DNA of 64,000 nt, from contig WHVY01000002.1 in NCBI GenBank assembly GCA_022266195.1, positions 14,337,001 to 14,401,000 of the forward strand, read 5' to 3'. The DNA is from Tetranychus cinnabarinus. Taxonomy: Eukaryota > Arthropoda > Arachnida > Trombidiformes > Tetranychidae. Below are positions 44,311 to 56,548 of this stretch, one piece after another; position 1 is the stretch's first letter, and every line of letters begins with the position of its first letter. Position numbers and translations under genes: made by a program. Under the pieces are notes generated by a model that was not told where the DNA came from, made no database searches, and worked only from the letters and a program-made list of their open reading frames with translations.

Positions 44311-45216
44311 ATGAAAAATAAAGATGTAACAATAAGTATGAACATCACTCAACTATGGATTACAGGATAAATTGTAAGTTGGCTAGAATGATGTTCATAA
44401 ATAGAAAATGAACTGTCCAAAAAGCTCGAAAATGAAACGATTTCAAGTCCTTCTCATCAAATTGAGATTTCATGGTGAAAATAATTTTATCACGTAGCTG
44501 ATTATAGTCAACTGACTGCAGTTTTATTGAAGGTTTCTGATAGCATATAATCCTTTATCAGTTTCAGATATGATCAGATGAAAAAAGTTACTTCTGATGA
44601 GTTGTTGCACTAGAGGTGATTCTCTGGAATTGCTGTTCAGTTCTAATGCATCTATGATAGTTTTGCTTAATTTTGCAGTTTACATTACTCATTATTTAAA
44701 TCATGTAATCCAGTCAGTTAAGCAACTGATAAGTGAGTCAAGTTTGTTGAATGTTTCTGATCTCATTAATTCTTTATCAGTTCAGATATGTTGGAATGCA
44801 AAATAATGCAACGATGTATAAAGAAGTGCTTCTCTGGAATAAGTGTACAGTTCTAGTTAATCTTTGATATTATTATATTTCTTAATCTCACGATTTGTAT
44901 TAGTTTTTGTGAAACTAATCTCAGTAGATGCAGACAGAAGCTAAACTCATAACTTTCAATAATATTATTTTTTCGACCAATTACAAGTAAAGTCTGAAAA
45001 TTGAGATTATTAATGCTCTAATACAGTATAAGTGCATTTCCTGATTGGTCATCAAAGGATATAAAAAACCTGGTCGCAAAATTGTAGAAATGGCAATTTG
45101 ACCTCAATCTTCCCTAAAACTGTTGGCTATAAACTAAAATTTTTTCGGAAACATACTTCTTTTCAACAATTTTGATAGCAGACTTTTCATAAGATTAAGT
45201 TCAAAACGACCAGCTA
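44311..45216. other. Gap with a diverged direct repeat
   Basis: 44440-44545 is an inverted copy of 35591-35700. From 44545 two diverged units of about 210 bp begin with TTTATCAGTTTCAGATATG / TTTATCAGTTCAGATATG and share TTCTCTGGAAT and ACAGTTCTA. No gene recognised; the short open frame 44597-44806 falls inside this repeat. Confidence 0.5.
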
Positions 45217-45414
45217 CACTGGTAGTTGCACTTAACGCAACAAATGGGTCAAATTTTACCATAGTCGCCATCTATTAGATCATGCAATTTTCTTCAAGGT
45301 TGACCATTATTCACATATTAATGTCTCTAAAACAATGAAATACCAAAGATGGCGACACCTAAAAATTGCGTTAGCTGAAACCCCAATTTGTTGCGTTAAG
45401 TGCAGCTACCAGTG
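45217..45414. mobile_element. Tc1/mariner-type MITE, 198 bp, TA target duplication
   Basis: CACTGGTAGTTGCACTTAAC at the left is inverted at the right end (one mismatch; the repeat continues to GCAACAAAT, about 30 bp). TA flanks both ends (45215-45216 and 45415-45416). No ORF. Confidence 0.88.
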
Positions 45415-46880
45415 TACTTCTTTTGATATTTTCATCTAAATTTTTTTGAATGCAGAGATATTCGAAGCTGAACTTTTTCCTCGACCTTTTTTTATTCATC
45501 TTTAAATAATACACAGAACTTCTAGATAGAACGAGCTTGTGGCAACTATTTTCCCCATCGACGGGAAAATGTTTGCATCGCGTTCGACCTTATTTTCTTA
45601 TATTTGATGTACGAATATAAATTAACTTTGCATTTAAAGTGTGTAAAGTGCATTCTTTCATTTCCAACGAAATTTTTTCAATAAAGTATCAACATAGCTC
45701 AAACTACGCCGCTTCACGGCTGCCCAAGTAGTTGATGAGTCAGAACATCAACTTCATCAATCACAGGATCTCCATGGCTTTAAATTAATAAACATGAAAA
45801 GTGAATATCAATATAAAGAAATGATAATTTGTATATTGCATTCAGGTTTGTCAAGACATCATTTTATAACAATAACAGTAAGACAAGTTTTAATATTGAC
45901 GGGTCATTCAAATTTAAATTCAAAGGATTATTTTTAACATTTTTTACATTCTCATGGAATGAAACTAACAACGGCTTTTGACATTGGTCATTAAATTTTC
46001 AAATTTGCATCAATATATAATATTAATATTAATATTAATGGAAAGACTTTTCTGTCAGTAATTTTGGCAATCTTGTTCATTCAGATGCTTGTTTAATTAC
46101 ATTGATTAAGTCAAACCAAAACAGTAAGTTAAGCAAATAATGTTAATGACCAAAAGGGTTTCACTGTTTCACGTCTCGAAATGCTCGATATTGAATGAAA
46201 TGCAAAATATCTGAACATAAATTGCTACTTCAAATTATAAAGCCTCTAACCCAAAGAGTTTCAAGTGAATATATAATAATTATCTGGTAACTTGATGTGA
46301 GTCCTGATCTGTAGTTTGTAGCAATCATGAAAAAGTTTTTACCCGGACTAAATATTATACTGAATGGGCGCCAAATTTAATAATAACTTTTCTTATTTGA
46401 CTACAAATTAATAGTTGATTTAAACCATCGGTGCTATTGTATTTTGCTTTGATCACTTGTGATCAACTGAACCTGGACAGTCAATTTGCTCAGTAAGTTA
46501 TTCCCAAAATGTTGCAACCTATCAGAAGTAATCCTGAGCTTTCGCGTCTAAGCTCAGGATTAACTAGGATGGATTAAAGGGGCGTCTTTTGGTTCAGTCG
46601 TGCTGATAAAATTATTGCTAATTTAATGAGTACAGAGAAACCTATTGTATAAACTGGTGATTGGTTTTTTGAGCATTGAAAATGTTTTCACGAAATGATA
46701 CCTGTAATCTTTTAATTGTTAGTAGACGAACATATAAATAGTGAAGTTTATCTAATGTAAATTTCAGTTTATGTCAGTTTATTTTCTGCATAAGATCAAG
46801 TGCTTGTGACCACATGTTCAACATTGTGTTAGAAGGAGTAAATAAAGTCTTCAAAGTTTCTGTCAATTAAAGTGATCAAA
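45415..46880. other. Gap upstream of transporter copy G
   Basis: No gene. Contains a short AT microsatellite (46018-46040) and a strong hairpin at 46529-46562 (separate entry). The last 140 bases resemble the 5' flank of the other transporter copies and should hold the promoter. Confidence 0.5.
46529..46562. repeat. 13 bp hairpin followed by CTAG
   Basis: TAATCCTGAGCTT (46529-46541), loop TCGCGTCT, perfect complement 46550-46562, then A and CTAG (46564-46567). Hairpin plus CTRR is how Helitrons end, so this may be the 3' tip of a non-autonomous Helitron. Confidence 0.55.
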
Positions 46881-48596
46881 ATGGCCAAAATAACTTGCAA
46901 AGAAGTTTGGGAACTTGTTAAACTTTTGAGAATCGATGTCTTCTTCTTTTTGATAAATTTAAGTACTTCGTTACCTGATGTAACTGGAAATCAGCTGACA
47001 CAGGATAAATATTGTATCAACAAATATAAAATCAATGAAAGTGTCTGTTTAAGTATGGAAACTGCTGGACCTGAATATGATACAGTCAAGAATGATATAT
47101 TGAAAGACGCTTCAACCTTTAAAAACCATGTCTCTCTAATGACAACAATACCAGCGATAATTTTATCCCTCATTTTGGGTTATTGGATTGATAAATATCC
47201 TGGTCATCTAAGGTATCTTTTTGGTTTAGCATCTTCAGCAATCATCTGTCAATACATCATGATTATTTATCAATGTTTACACTTTGAAATGGGTAAGTAT
47301 AATAATAGATAATCGTTATTGATTAGGAAGCTTTCCAGTTATTTAACTCATTTGATGCTCAAATTTTACTTTTTTAGCTGCTGACTTATTATTATGGCCA
47401 GGTTTGGCTACAATTTTAACTGGAAGCGGAATCATTATCTCAGTAGGAACCTTTACTTATGCGACAAGAAAGACACCAGCCAAGTTTCGAGCTGTTAGGT
47501 TCATGATTCTCGAAATTTGCATGTTTGCAAGTAAGTTGCATCATTTTGATCATCGCTCATAGTTTTAATAATAAATGTTTATTATTTTTATTAATAATAA
47601 TAATATTTTTTATACTTCAATGTGTTATCGACAGCTATGGGTATTTCAAGCTCCTTGGGAGGAAGTATACTTTCAACTAAACCATGGTTTCCCAATCAGC
47701 ATCGTAATTATATCGGAGCTTATATGGTTTCATCGGTAATCGCGGCTATTGCGGCAGTTTGGGTTATGTTGATGCTATATGACGCTGCTGACGATGAGGT
47801 TAAAACAGACGAATCTCACCTAAATAGTGATGCTCCAAGCGCTGAAAATAATGAAAACAAGAAGAAAACAGTTAAACAAATAATTTATGATATAATCAAA
47901 CCTGATAATATCCTTCATGCAAGTCGCACAGTTTTCAAAAGGAGACCAAATAATGCTCATCTGTATTTAATATCATCAGTATTCGTTGGATTTATATCAA
48001 CGGTTTGTTTTACTGGTCAGCAGGTTATAAGCTTCCAGTTCAGCCAAAAAGTATATCATTGGAGTGCTGAACAGATTGGTTATTACAGCACAATTTTCTC
48101 TCTCCCCCCTGCTTTGGGTGCACTCATTGGTCCTCCACTCTTCATTCATAAAATGAACCTTCATGATAGCTCAGTGGCCATAATTGGTATATTGTCAATA
48201 ATGGTGGCTTTCCTCACCAAAGGTCTTATCCTTAATCCCTTAGGCAACATTGGTATACTTCTTGGTATTTTTGCTGGTGTTATATTAGTTGCCGATCGGT
48301 CAATCATTTCACGTATGATTCATAGAGAAGAGATTGGACAAATTTACGCATTTACATCGGCTCTTGGAGGATTTGCACCAACAATTGCGTCAACTTTTTA
48401 CACCGAAACATTTAAAGCAACATTGGACTACAATCCTGGTCTTGTGTACATAATTGCTGGTTTACTATTGACTTTTCCTTTAGCTAATTATATTTTGCTC
48501 AACATTAACAAGCAGAAATGGGATTTAGTTTTGATTGCTGAAAAGGAAAAGGAAACTCAAGAAAACAAAGTCAAACTTGATGCACCTGAAAAATAA
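46881..48596 (+). CDS. SLC46-type membrane transporter (copy G), intact
   Basis: Exons 46881-47292, 47378-47530 and 47635-48596 give 508 aa without stops. Same architecture as copy C: large first loop (DKYCINKYKINESVC), GYWIDKYPGHLRY, ATRKTPAKFRAVRF, acidic central loop (DDEVKTDESHLNSDAPS), RSIISRMIHREEIGQ. It is the most diverged of the three intact copies: VTGNQLTQ in the first loop, LYLISSVFVGFIST in helix 7, and a tail that runs on to KLDAPEK. It converges on copy H, tail to tail, 684 bp apart. A plasma- or lysosomal-membrane transporter by family; substrate unknown. Confidence 0.88.
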
Positions 48597-49280
48597 CGAA
48601 ACTCATTCACTTAACCTGACACTCATCTTGCATTGTTTATAGCATTATCTCAATGCAAATTATATTGTCACTTGACTAAGTCATTATACGAAACAGAATT
48701 TTTTGATCGCTCATTTCGAACCTTGCAAATATCAATGTAATTGAACCAAAATTGTACCCCGTGTCCCAGCAGCTTTTAAAAAATAAAATTTGAATAGCTT
48801 TTGTACAGAAATAAGATCTTAACAAATTTATTGTGTATGAAAATAAACCAAAACAAATTGAGTTAAAATTAAACTTTATTGTTTAATATTTTTCTCTTGT
48901 TTTCCAGTTCAAATTTAGTGGCGTGAATGCTTTCAAAACAGTTTGAACAATCGGTTTATCGAGCTTTTATATTCAAAACTGAATTGTACCGATAAGTCAT
49001 GACCATAGGTATGCTTCGGTAGATCACAGTTAATTGCGAGATTGATACTGTTCATATTTGAACTTGATGCCTGATGATCTTTTTACAGTGAAAGGCGGCT
49101 TCATGAGGAAAAAGAGAAGTCATGGATGCTGAGTTATTTTTACACAGTTTAAAAGTGAAACACAATTCTTTCAAGACATTTCCTCGTAGCTTCTAAACAT
49201 CACGATTTTGTTAGCGAATTTTCTTGTAAAACGTGAAACGGTGAGATGAATAATCATGTCCATTGAGTGAATTGATTTTG
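48597..49280. other. Convergent 3' flanks of copies G and H
   Basis: AT-rich, no gene. AATAAA-type signals occur (e.g. 48782). The right edge (49190-49280) is similar to the 3' flank of copy C. Confidence 0.55.
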
Positions 49281-50973
49281 CTATCTTTCATCTGATAGAA
49301 AATTCGTTTTTTCTTCTTGAGTTTCCTTTTCAGCAATCAAAACTAAATCCCATTTCTGCTTTTTTATGTTGAGCAAGATATAGTTAGCTAAAGGAATGGT
49401 GAATAATAAGCCAGTAATTATGTACGCAAGACCAGGATTGTAATCCAATGTTGCTGTAAACACTGTGGTGTAGAATAACGATGAAAGTGTTGGAACGAAT
49501 CCTCCAATAGCTGATGAAAACGCGTAAACTTGGCCGATCTCGTCTTTATGAATCATCCGAGAAATTATTGATCGATCGGCAACAAAGATCACACCAGCGA
49601 AACAGCCAAATATGGCGAAGAAGTAGGCTACTGGACTAAGGATAAAACCTTTACCGAGAAAAGCCACCATTATTGAAACAATACCAATTATGGCCAATGA
49701 AGTATCATGAAGGTTCATTTTATGAATGAATAGTGGAGGACCGATAAGTGCACCCAAAGCAGGGAAAACAATTACAATGGACCCATAATATCCAATTTGT
49801 TCAGCACTCCAATGATATACTTTTTGGCTAAACTGGAATCCTATGTATTGATCGCCGTTATAACAAATATTTGCAATAATTCCAGTCGCAAGAGTTGAAA
49901 TTAAATACCAATGGGCATTATTTGGTCTTCTTTTGAAAACTGTGCGACTTGCATGGAAAATATTATCTGGCTTGATTATATCATAAATTATTTGTTTCAC
50001 TGTTTTCTTCTTGGTTTCATTATTTTCGGAGCTTGCAGCATCACCATTTGGTTGGGATTCATCTGTTGCAACCTCGTCATCAGCAGCGTCATATAGTAAC
50101 ACCATAACCCAAATAGCCGCAAAAACCGCTAATACAGATGAAATTATATAAACTCCAATGTAGTTACGAAGCTGGTTTGGAAACCATGGCTTAGCTGCAA
50201 GCACACCTCCTCCCAAAAGGCTTGAAATAGGAAAGGCTGTCAATAAAATTCAAATATTAATATGTATTAAGCATGTACATTTGAAATAATAAGTTTTGGT
50301 TAAAAAGATAAAATATCAACACAATTACTTACTTGCAAATAGGCAAATTTCAATTATCATGAACCTGACAGCTCGAAACTTGGCTGGTGTCTTTCTTGTT
50401 GCATAAGTGAAGGTTCCTATTGTGATAACAATTCCGCTTCCAGTTAAAACTGGAACCAAATTTGTCCATAATAACGAGTCAGCTCCTAAAAAATAAACGT
50501 TGAACGTCAAATTGAAATAATTTGAATAAGTAACGTATAGTAAAGCGTATCTATTGCTTACCCATTTCAAAGTGTAAACATTGGTGTATAGTCATGATGT
50601 TTTGACAGACGATTGCTAAAGATGCTACACCTGCAAGATACCGAAGATGGCCAGGATATTTGTCCATCCAAAAACCCAAAATGAGTGATAAAATAATCGC
50701 AGGTATTGTTGTCATTAGAGTAACATGCATTTTAAGTGTTGTAGTGTCTTTCAATACATCATTCTTGACTTTATCAAATTCAGGTCCAGCAGTTTCCAAG
50801 TTTAAACAGACACTTTCATTGAGTGAATATTTGTTGATACAATATTTATCCTGCATCAGTTGGTTGAGAGCGATTCCAGGTAATGAAGTACTCAGAATTG
50901 CCAAAAAGTAAAAAACATCGATCCTCAAAAGTTTAACAAGTTCCCAAGCCTCTTTGGAAGTAATTTTGGCCAT
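49281..50973 (-). CDS. SLC46-type membrane transporter (copy H), intact
   Basis: Minus-strand exons 50562-50973, 50333-50485 and 49281-50236 give 506 aa without stops. Starts MAKITSKEAWELVKLLRID. First loop DKYCINKYSLNESVC, GFWMDKYPGHLRY, ATRKTPAKFRAVRF, central loop DDEVATDESQPNGDAASS, RSIISRMIHKDEIGQ, last helix GLLFTIPLANYILL, tail KQKWDLVLIAEKETQEEK. Nearest to copy C, with which it shares flanks on both sides, so C and H arose by a segmental duplication of the whole gene. Introns are short (76 and 96 bp) and free of MITEs. Confidence 0.9.
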
Positions 50974-51610
50974 TTCGATAACTTAATTGGAATTGACTTT
51001 GAAGACGTTATTCACTCCTGACACAATGTTGAATATGTTTTTACAAACACTTGTGTGTGTCAGAAAAAAAACCGGCATCAATTGAAATTCACATTGGATG
51101 GACTTCACTATTTATGTCTCCGTCTTTTCACAGACAAAAAATAACAGATATTCATTCTGTAGATGCAATAACATACTGTTAATGATCAAAACAATCTCCA
51201 GATTTTTAGATAGGTTTCTCGGTACTCTTCAAATTCAAAATAATCTTATCAAGCACAACTGCACCCAAAAACGCCCTCTTCATTCATCAATCTATCGATT
51301 ACATCTGCAGACGAGCAGAAACGAAATAAAACTTTGTTGTTCAATTGTGTATTAATTCTTGAATCGTTTGCATTTCCATAGATTTGAATTAAAACATATA
51401 AAGAACCACAAATTAAATATATCAGTAATAAATTAAACTGAAAATGAAGCAAAAATCTTGGATACAATCAGATTGAAGGTGAATAACAATATCAATAAAT
51501 TACACTGAAAAGAGGAAAGCTTTATTGTGTTTTAACCACTTTATGCCTTTCATCAAAATCAAATATTTATTTACTGAAAATAATAAAACAGTTTTTTTTG
51601 CAAATTGAAG
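50974..51610 (-). repeat. Upstream block of copy H
   Basis: Matches 13745-14520 upstream of copy C and parts of 33346-33720. Presumed promoter region. Confidence 0.75.
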
Positions 51611-53175
51611 CCTTGACTCAGCCTTGAATCCTTGAATTGTATTTGATTTCCTTATGTAAATGAAAATCCATCAAGTTTTAACTCATAACTCGAAATGGCA
51701 ACATTCAAATAATAAAGACTATCCAACAACTGATTATGAGTACAAACGTATTTTCATCGAACTCATTTATCTCATGTAAATTTTGATAGCTAATCACAAA
51801 ATGCATTTATTTCAGTTTCTTCAAAACATGTCACTTCGATTTTCAGTTAACCTGGTGATTCGATTAGCGCTGATTAACGCTGCTGTGGCAGTATTAAGGC
51901 AACTTATTGAAAGTTGCAATTATTCATCTAAAAATGAAATCATTTCCTTGAAGCTTACTTGAAACAATTATTTGATTGATTGAAACACAAGAAATTATTG
52001 AAAGTTATGAGTTAACTGCATTCATCTACAAAGATTACTATTTCAATGAACAATACAGATTGTAAGATTAAGAAAAATTATCATAGATAAACTAGAAAAA
52101 CATATTTAAAATGCAAATAATAAACAAAAACTTAAATAAATTAAACTAAATTCAATTTAATTCAAACGATGTTGAAAAGACTGGGTAAACTCGTGTTTCC
52201 ACCTCTCGGATTTGATTGTAACTAAATTACCAGGAAAACTTCTTGAACCAGAAAATTTTCGGGTTCATTTTTTTTCATTGTTTTTTCGTTCATCTATTGA
52301 TAAGATTCAATTAAACACCAATAAATCTATATATGGCCTCTAATGATTAATTTTCATGATTGATGAGTTTGATTAATCCATTAAACCTTTTATAAATCGA
52401 TTCAAGGAATTCAAGATTGTCTCTAATGTTTACTAATTTACAATTTTTTTATTGACATTGTTTATGACAATTTCAATTTTTTATTGTGCTGGTGAAAGCT
52501 CATCAGTTACAGATTTTTAAAAACGTAAATGATTTATTAATAATGAACTAGTTGAATTATTGCCTAATAGTTTCACTTTATCGTCCACCTTTAGATATGA
52601 AGGTTAGTAATTGCTCTGCTTCATCAATCATTTATAAATGTTATAATGATCATTGTTACATTTTTTGTTCTAAGGTTTATTATTATGAAAATGTTCTTCC
52701 AAAATAACTTTGGCTCAGATATTTCATGATTAAAACACGAATATTTGGTACTTTTTAATATTTGTCTTTAAATTGGATATCGTCGATGATTTGGTACAAT
52801 ATGAATGGATTCAGTGGACTATTTTTTCGGACGTTAATTTCAGATTCATTGATTGTGTGAAGAAATCAAAGTCGATTGAAAGCAACGATGAAAATTTTGA
52901 ATTTAGGTTAAAATGTAAACTAACAAAACGTAAGCTACATCAGCCAATTAAACAGAGAAACTATTCAATCAAATTGATTTGCTACTGTATTGCTGTGGAT
53001 CTGATATTTGTATCTATAGTCTTAGTTGGAGATCAGATATTTTCAAGTTACAACATTTAATGTGTTTCTATTTTCATTTATCATTCTTAATGTTGTTCAC
53101 ATCTAGTTACCATTTTATCGTTTACATTTACAAAGTTTACCGTTCAAAGGCCTTGTTGAAGGCTATCTTGCCAAC
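51611..53175. other. Gap upstream of the DCAF8-like gene
   Basis: Includes block X copy 3 (52180-52455) and the segment 52930-53060 that is copied at 34276. Plus-strand 52773-53060 is open (… LICYCIAVDLIFVSIVLVGD …, one hydrophobic helix), but it lacks recognisable homology and its copy at 34 kb is frameshifted, so I do not call it a gene. Confidence 0.5.
52180..52455. repeat. Block X, copy 3 of 3
   Basis: Third copy of the block at 33896-34275, carrying a small insertion near 52310 (AATTAAACACCAATAAATC). Confidence 0.85.
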
Positions 53176-55712
53176 ATGAGTAATTCCGATTCATCACAGT
53201 CTCCTACTCCTCGAAACTCAGAAGATAGTGATTCAAGTCTTGGTCTCAGAAGTAATTCAACGAGCACAGAAAATGAGGATGAACAGGTTTGTTTTTCTTC
53301 CTCTGATTATCTAAATGTACCTTATCACCTATTTTCATTCTGGTTTAGGATATCCTGCATTATGATCCAACTCCTTGGACCAATTCATTTCCACAGCCTT
53401 ATTGGTTTTCCGTCAGGCAATTCATAGCTCGAGAAATTGGCCAAAATGTCGTAAGTACTATTTTTAAACTGGCATTGCAAAATCTTGAGATTTTCATTCG
53501 TTTTAGAATCGTACGATATTTTATTTCGTCCCTTGTACCCTGCTTCTTATCTAAAGAGACCTGATTTATTGGAAAAGAAACCCTACATGACCCCACACAG
53601 TCCATATTGGTTTCGTAAATATGCATACGAATCACAATATTTTCTTCAAAGAATGGTTAAAACTCATGAACTTGAGGGTCATTCGGGTGCGTAAATTTCA
53701 GTGTCTTAGTTTAAAAACAATTAGATAACACACATGATTATTATTTATTTTTCATTGCTTGGTTTTTATTTTATTTATTTAGGCTGCGTCAATTGTTTAA
53801 ATTTCAATAGTTCAGGAAATCTTCTCTGCAGTGGAAGTGATGACCGTAAAATTAAGATCTGGGACTGGGAAAAATCTAAATTAACTCAATCCTATTCCTC
53901 TGGTAAACTATACAAAATTCAATTCCAACCATTCAACATTCTCATTTCTCTTTGTTATTCTTCTGTTAATCTCTTTTAGGTCATACATCAAACATTTTCA
54001 ACTGTCGTTGGTGTCTCGACAATGCACGCATAGTTACTAGTGGCCGTGATGGTCAAATCAGAATTTGTGATGTTAATAATCCTGACTCATCGAGGTTGAT
54101 TGCTTGCCATTTATCTGCTAGCCACAGGGTAAAATAAACTCATTAAGTCATTCATTTGCTGTTAATTGCGTCTGATTTGATCTAACCTTATGTTTCATTA
54201 GCTTTTTCCTAGGCTGAGCTCATTCAAATTATTTATTAAGAAGTTAATTTACTACTTTTTATCAGTTTATTGTCTGAATCTATTTGTTTCTATCATTTTC
54301 TGTAAATTCATGCTTATTATTGCTGATATTTAAAATTAATCACTTTGATATTTTCTCAAATTTAGCTAACTTTTTCGGATCCAAATACTGTATTATCTTG
54401 CGGGGAAGACGCATCAGTTTATGAGATTGATTTGAGGTCTAATAGGCCTACTTTCCTGCTTGTTTTAAGGTTTGCATATTTTTAAATTCAACAAAAGTGA
54501 TTCTTATAAAAGTGATTGTTAATCCATTCAAATTTCCTTTCAGGAATCCAAGCACAACACGTCCAGTTCCTCTCTATTCCATTAACTGTAATATGATCTT
54601 CACTCCTAATTATTTCGTTGTATCTGGTCGTAGTCCCAAAGCTTATATATTTGATAGAAGATTTTTAAGAAAAGTAAGTGCAAAAAACCAGGCCAAAATT
54701 ATGAATAATCATTTTAATCTCAATTTTAGCCAACAGAGGATGAAGCGTCCGCTGCTCATTATGGTCTGGGTGATGAAGATGCACCTGGATTACCGGGCTC
54801 AGATATACCATGTCCAACTCCTGTAATGCAGTTATTCCCCCCAGAACTAGAAAATTCAATGCATTATGTAACAAGTGCTGTCTATAATAGTACAGGGTCT
54901 AAAATGTTAATGTCCTACAATGATGAAGATTTGTATGTATTTGATGTAAAAAGTGGTGAAAGTAAGTTGATATTCAGTCCATATCATTTTTCAAACAAAC
55001 AGTTATCGGTCTTTTGAAATTGATTGCTAATTGATTTTATTGTATCTAGTGGAAGGTAAATTTCAGGGACATCGTAATTCTGAAACCATTAAATCGTGTT
55101 CTTGGTTTGGTGATGATTTTGTGCTCAGTGGGTCAGATGATGGCTTCATTTATGGCTGGGAGAGAAAGTCTCAACATATTGTTATGTCAATTTCGTCAGA
55201 TATGGTTGGAGCAGTATGTAATTTTTCACCAATCTGTATTCACTTGTATTTAATTGTTGATTTATTCAAATATATTTTAAGGTTAACTGTATTGAATTGC
55301 ATCCAACCTATCCTGTTATAGCTGCAAGTGGTCTTGAAGATTCTATCAAAATTTTTGTACCTTTCTCAGATGTATGGCCAGTGCCTCTTGTTGGAATTAA
55401 GAATGTAATTATTCATCAATTTTGATCTCTTCTTCTATTAATTGAATTCTTAATCTTTTCAGCGCATTTGTACAAATATTAAGGAACGATCTAAGGATAA
55501 AAAGAGATATTTATTAACCGCTGGCGAACAAATAATTTGGACGTTTTTGAGGAATAATGGTGGAGGTAAATTTAATTATATTTCATACTTAATACCTTTG
55601 TATAAATACAAAGACTTAATCACTTATTTGGTCCAATATTATTGAAATTTTTATAGATGACTCTGATTCTAACGATGAAAACGCAGCCAGAGGGTCGTGC
55701 CTTGCATCGTGA
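53176..55712 (+). CDS. DCAF8-like WD40 repeat protein
   Basis: Substrate receptor of the CUL4-DDB1 ubiquitin ligase by family. Exons: 53176-53286, 53349-53454, 53507-53686, 53783-53902, 53980-54128, 54366-54469, 54544-54673, 54730-54961, 55050-55213, 55282-55404, 55463-55565, 55657-55712; 525 aa. Acidic Ser-rich N-terminus, then HELEGHSGCVNCLNF, SGSDDRKIKIWDW, SGHTSNIFNCRW, SGRDGQIRI, LSCGEDASVYEIDLRSNRP, SYNDEDLYVFD, GHRNSETIKSCSWF, SGSDDGFIYGWER, CIELHPTYPVIAASGLEDSIKIFVP: the DCAF8 series of blades, in order. An inserted loop (EDEASAAHYGLGDEDAPGLP) sits where DCAF8 names its bottom-face blade. The exon 2 donor is uncertain: the good GTAAGT at 53451 breaks the frame, whereas GTACTA at 53455 keeps it. 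Confidence 0.9.
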
Positions 55713-56548
55713 TTTGGTTCCCAATTAGGCAATCAGCTATGTATGTTCAACATTTAATCAAAATTTGTTAAATTCAAATACTTATTGCTTTAGTTTCTTC
55801 TTTGAACAGGTTTATTTGATGGTCATTGATCTCAAAAATTGGACATTCTATACTATGCTCAAGCTCCGTCAAAATGAAGTGTGATAATTTTTTACTCTGA
55901 GAAGACTGTCAATCGTTTTAAGAGCATCGAATGGAACAATTGGAAATACAATAATTAATTACACAAAGAATTCTCTCAAAATCAATATACTCAACTGCAA
56001 TTGACAATACAAACAGCTGTTAAATTTGTTCAAATTATTTTTGTGAAAAACAATTGGTCCTGAAGATTCAATATTAGTCCATTTTATCTAGTTTTCAATT
56101 TATAAAAAAAAGTATTGTGAAAAAATGTCAATCAAGCTTTTCCACTTCATTCATCATTCATACCACCTTTAATATCATCTCGTGTCATCAACATAACAAA
56201 ATTTAACAATTACATTGAATTGAATAATCAAATCTCATCCGATTCTCTTGTCATATTCAATCACTAATTCCTAAAGAAAGGTATGTTATATCTTTTTATT
56301 TTTGGAGAAATCTTAATCACTTTCTCTGTTCTTGAACAATTGACCAACCAGTATTGATGTTTTGTCTGGATTCGTTAATAGGATTCTTTGCTTTGGTTGT
56401 ATAAATTAGCAAACATTTTCTTATTGATTCGGAAGGTTAATTTTAAAGAAATTTTAAATGTTTATTTTCATTTCAACCCAAACTTTAACCTTTTTATGAT
56501 CCATCAGAGCAATTTTTACGGAGAAATTTTAACAATCTTTCATTTTGT
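55713..56548. other. Intergenic
   Basis: 3' flank of the DCAF8-like gene and 5' region of the next. AAAG|GTATGT at 56277-56286 could be the donor of a 5' non-coding exon that splices to TTTTAG at 56563. Confidence 0.45.

Noticed and set aside
44597..44806. 69-codon plus-strand ORF
   Set aside because: Falls within a diverged tandem repeat and its partner unit is not open.
45545..45575. TTTTCCC/GGGAAAA stem as a terminator
   Set aside because: Short 8 bp stem in a eukaryotic genome with no transcript to end; probably chance.
46018..46040. Replication origin or scaffold-attachment site
   Set aside because: Only a short ATATTA repeat; nothing else supports it.
52773..53060. 95-codon ORF with a hydrophobic helix
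   Set aside because: No homology I recognise; its copy at 34.3 kb carries a frameshift and the region is part of a duplicated non-coding block.
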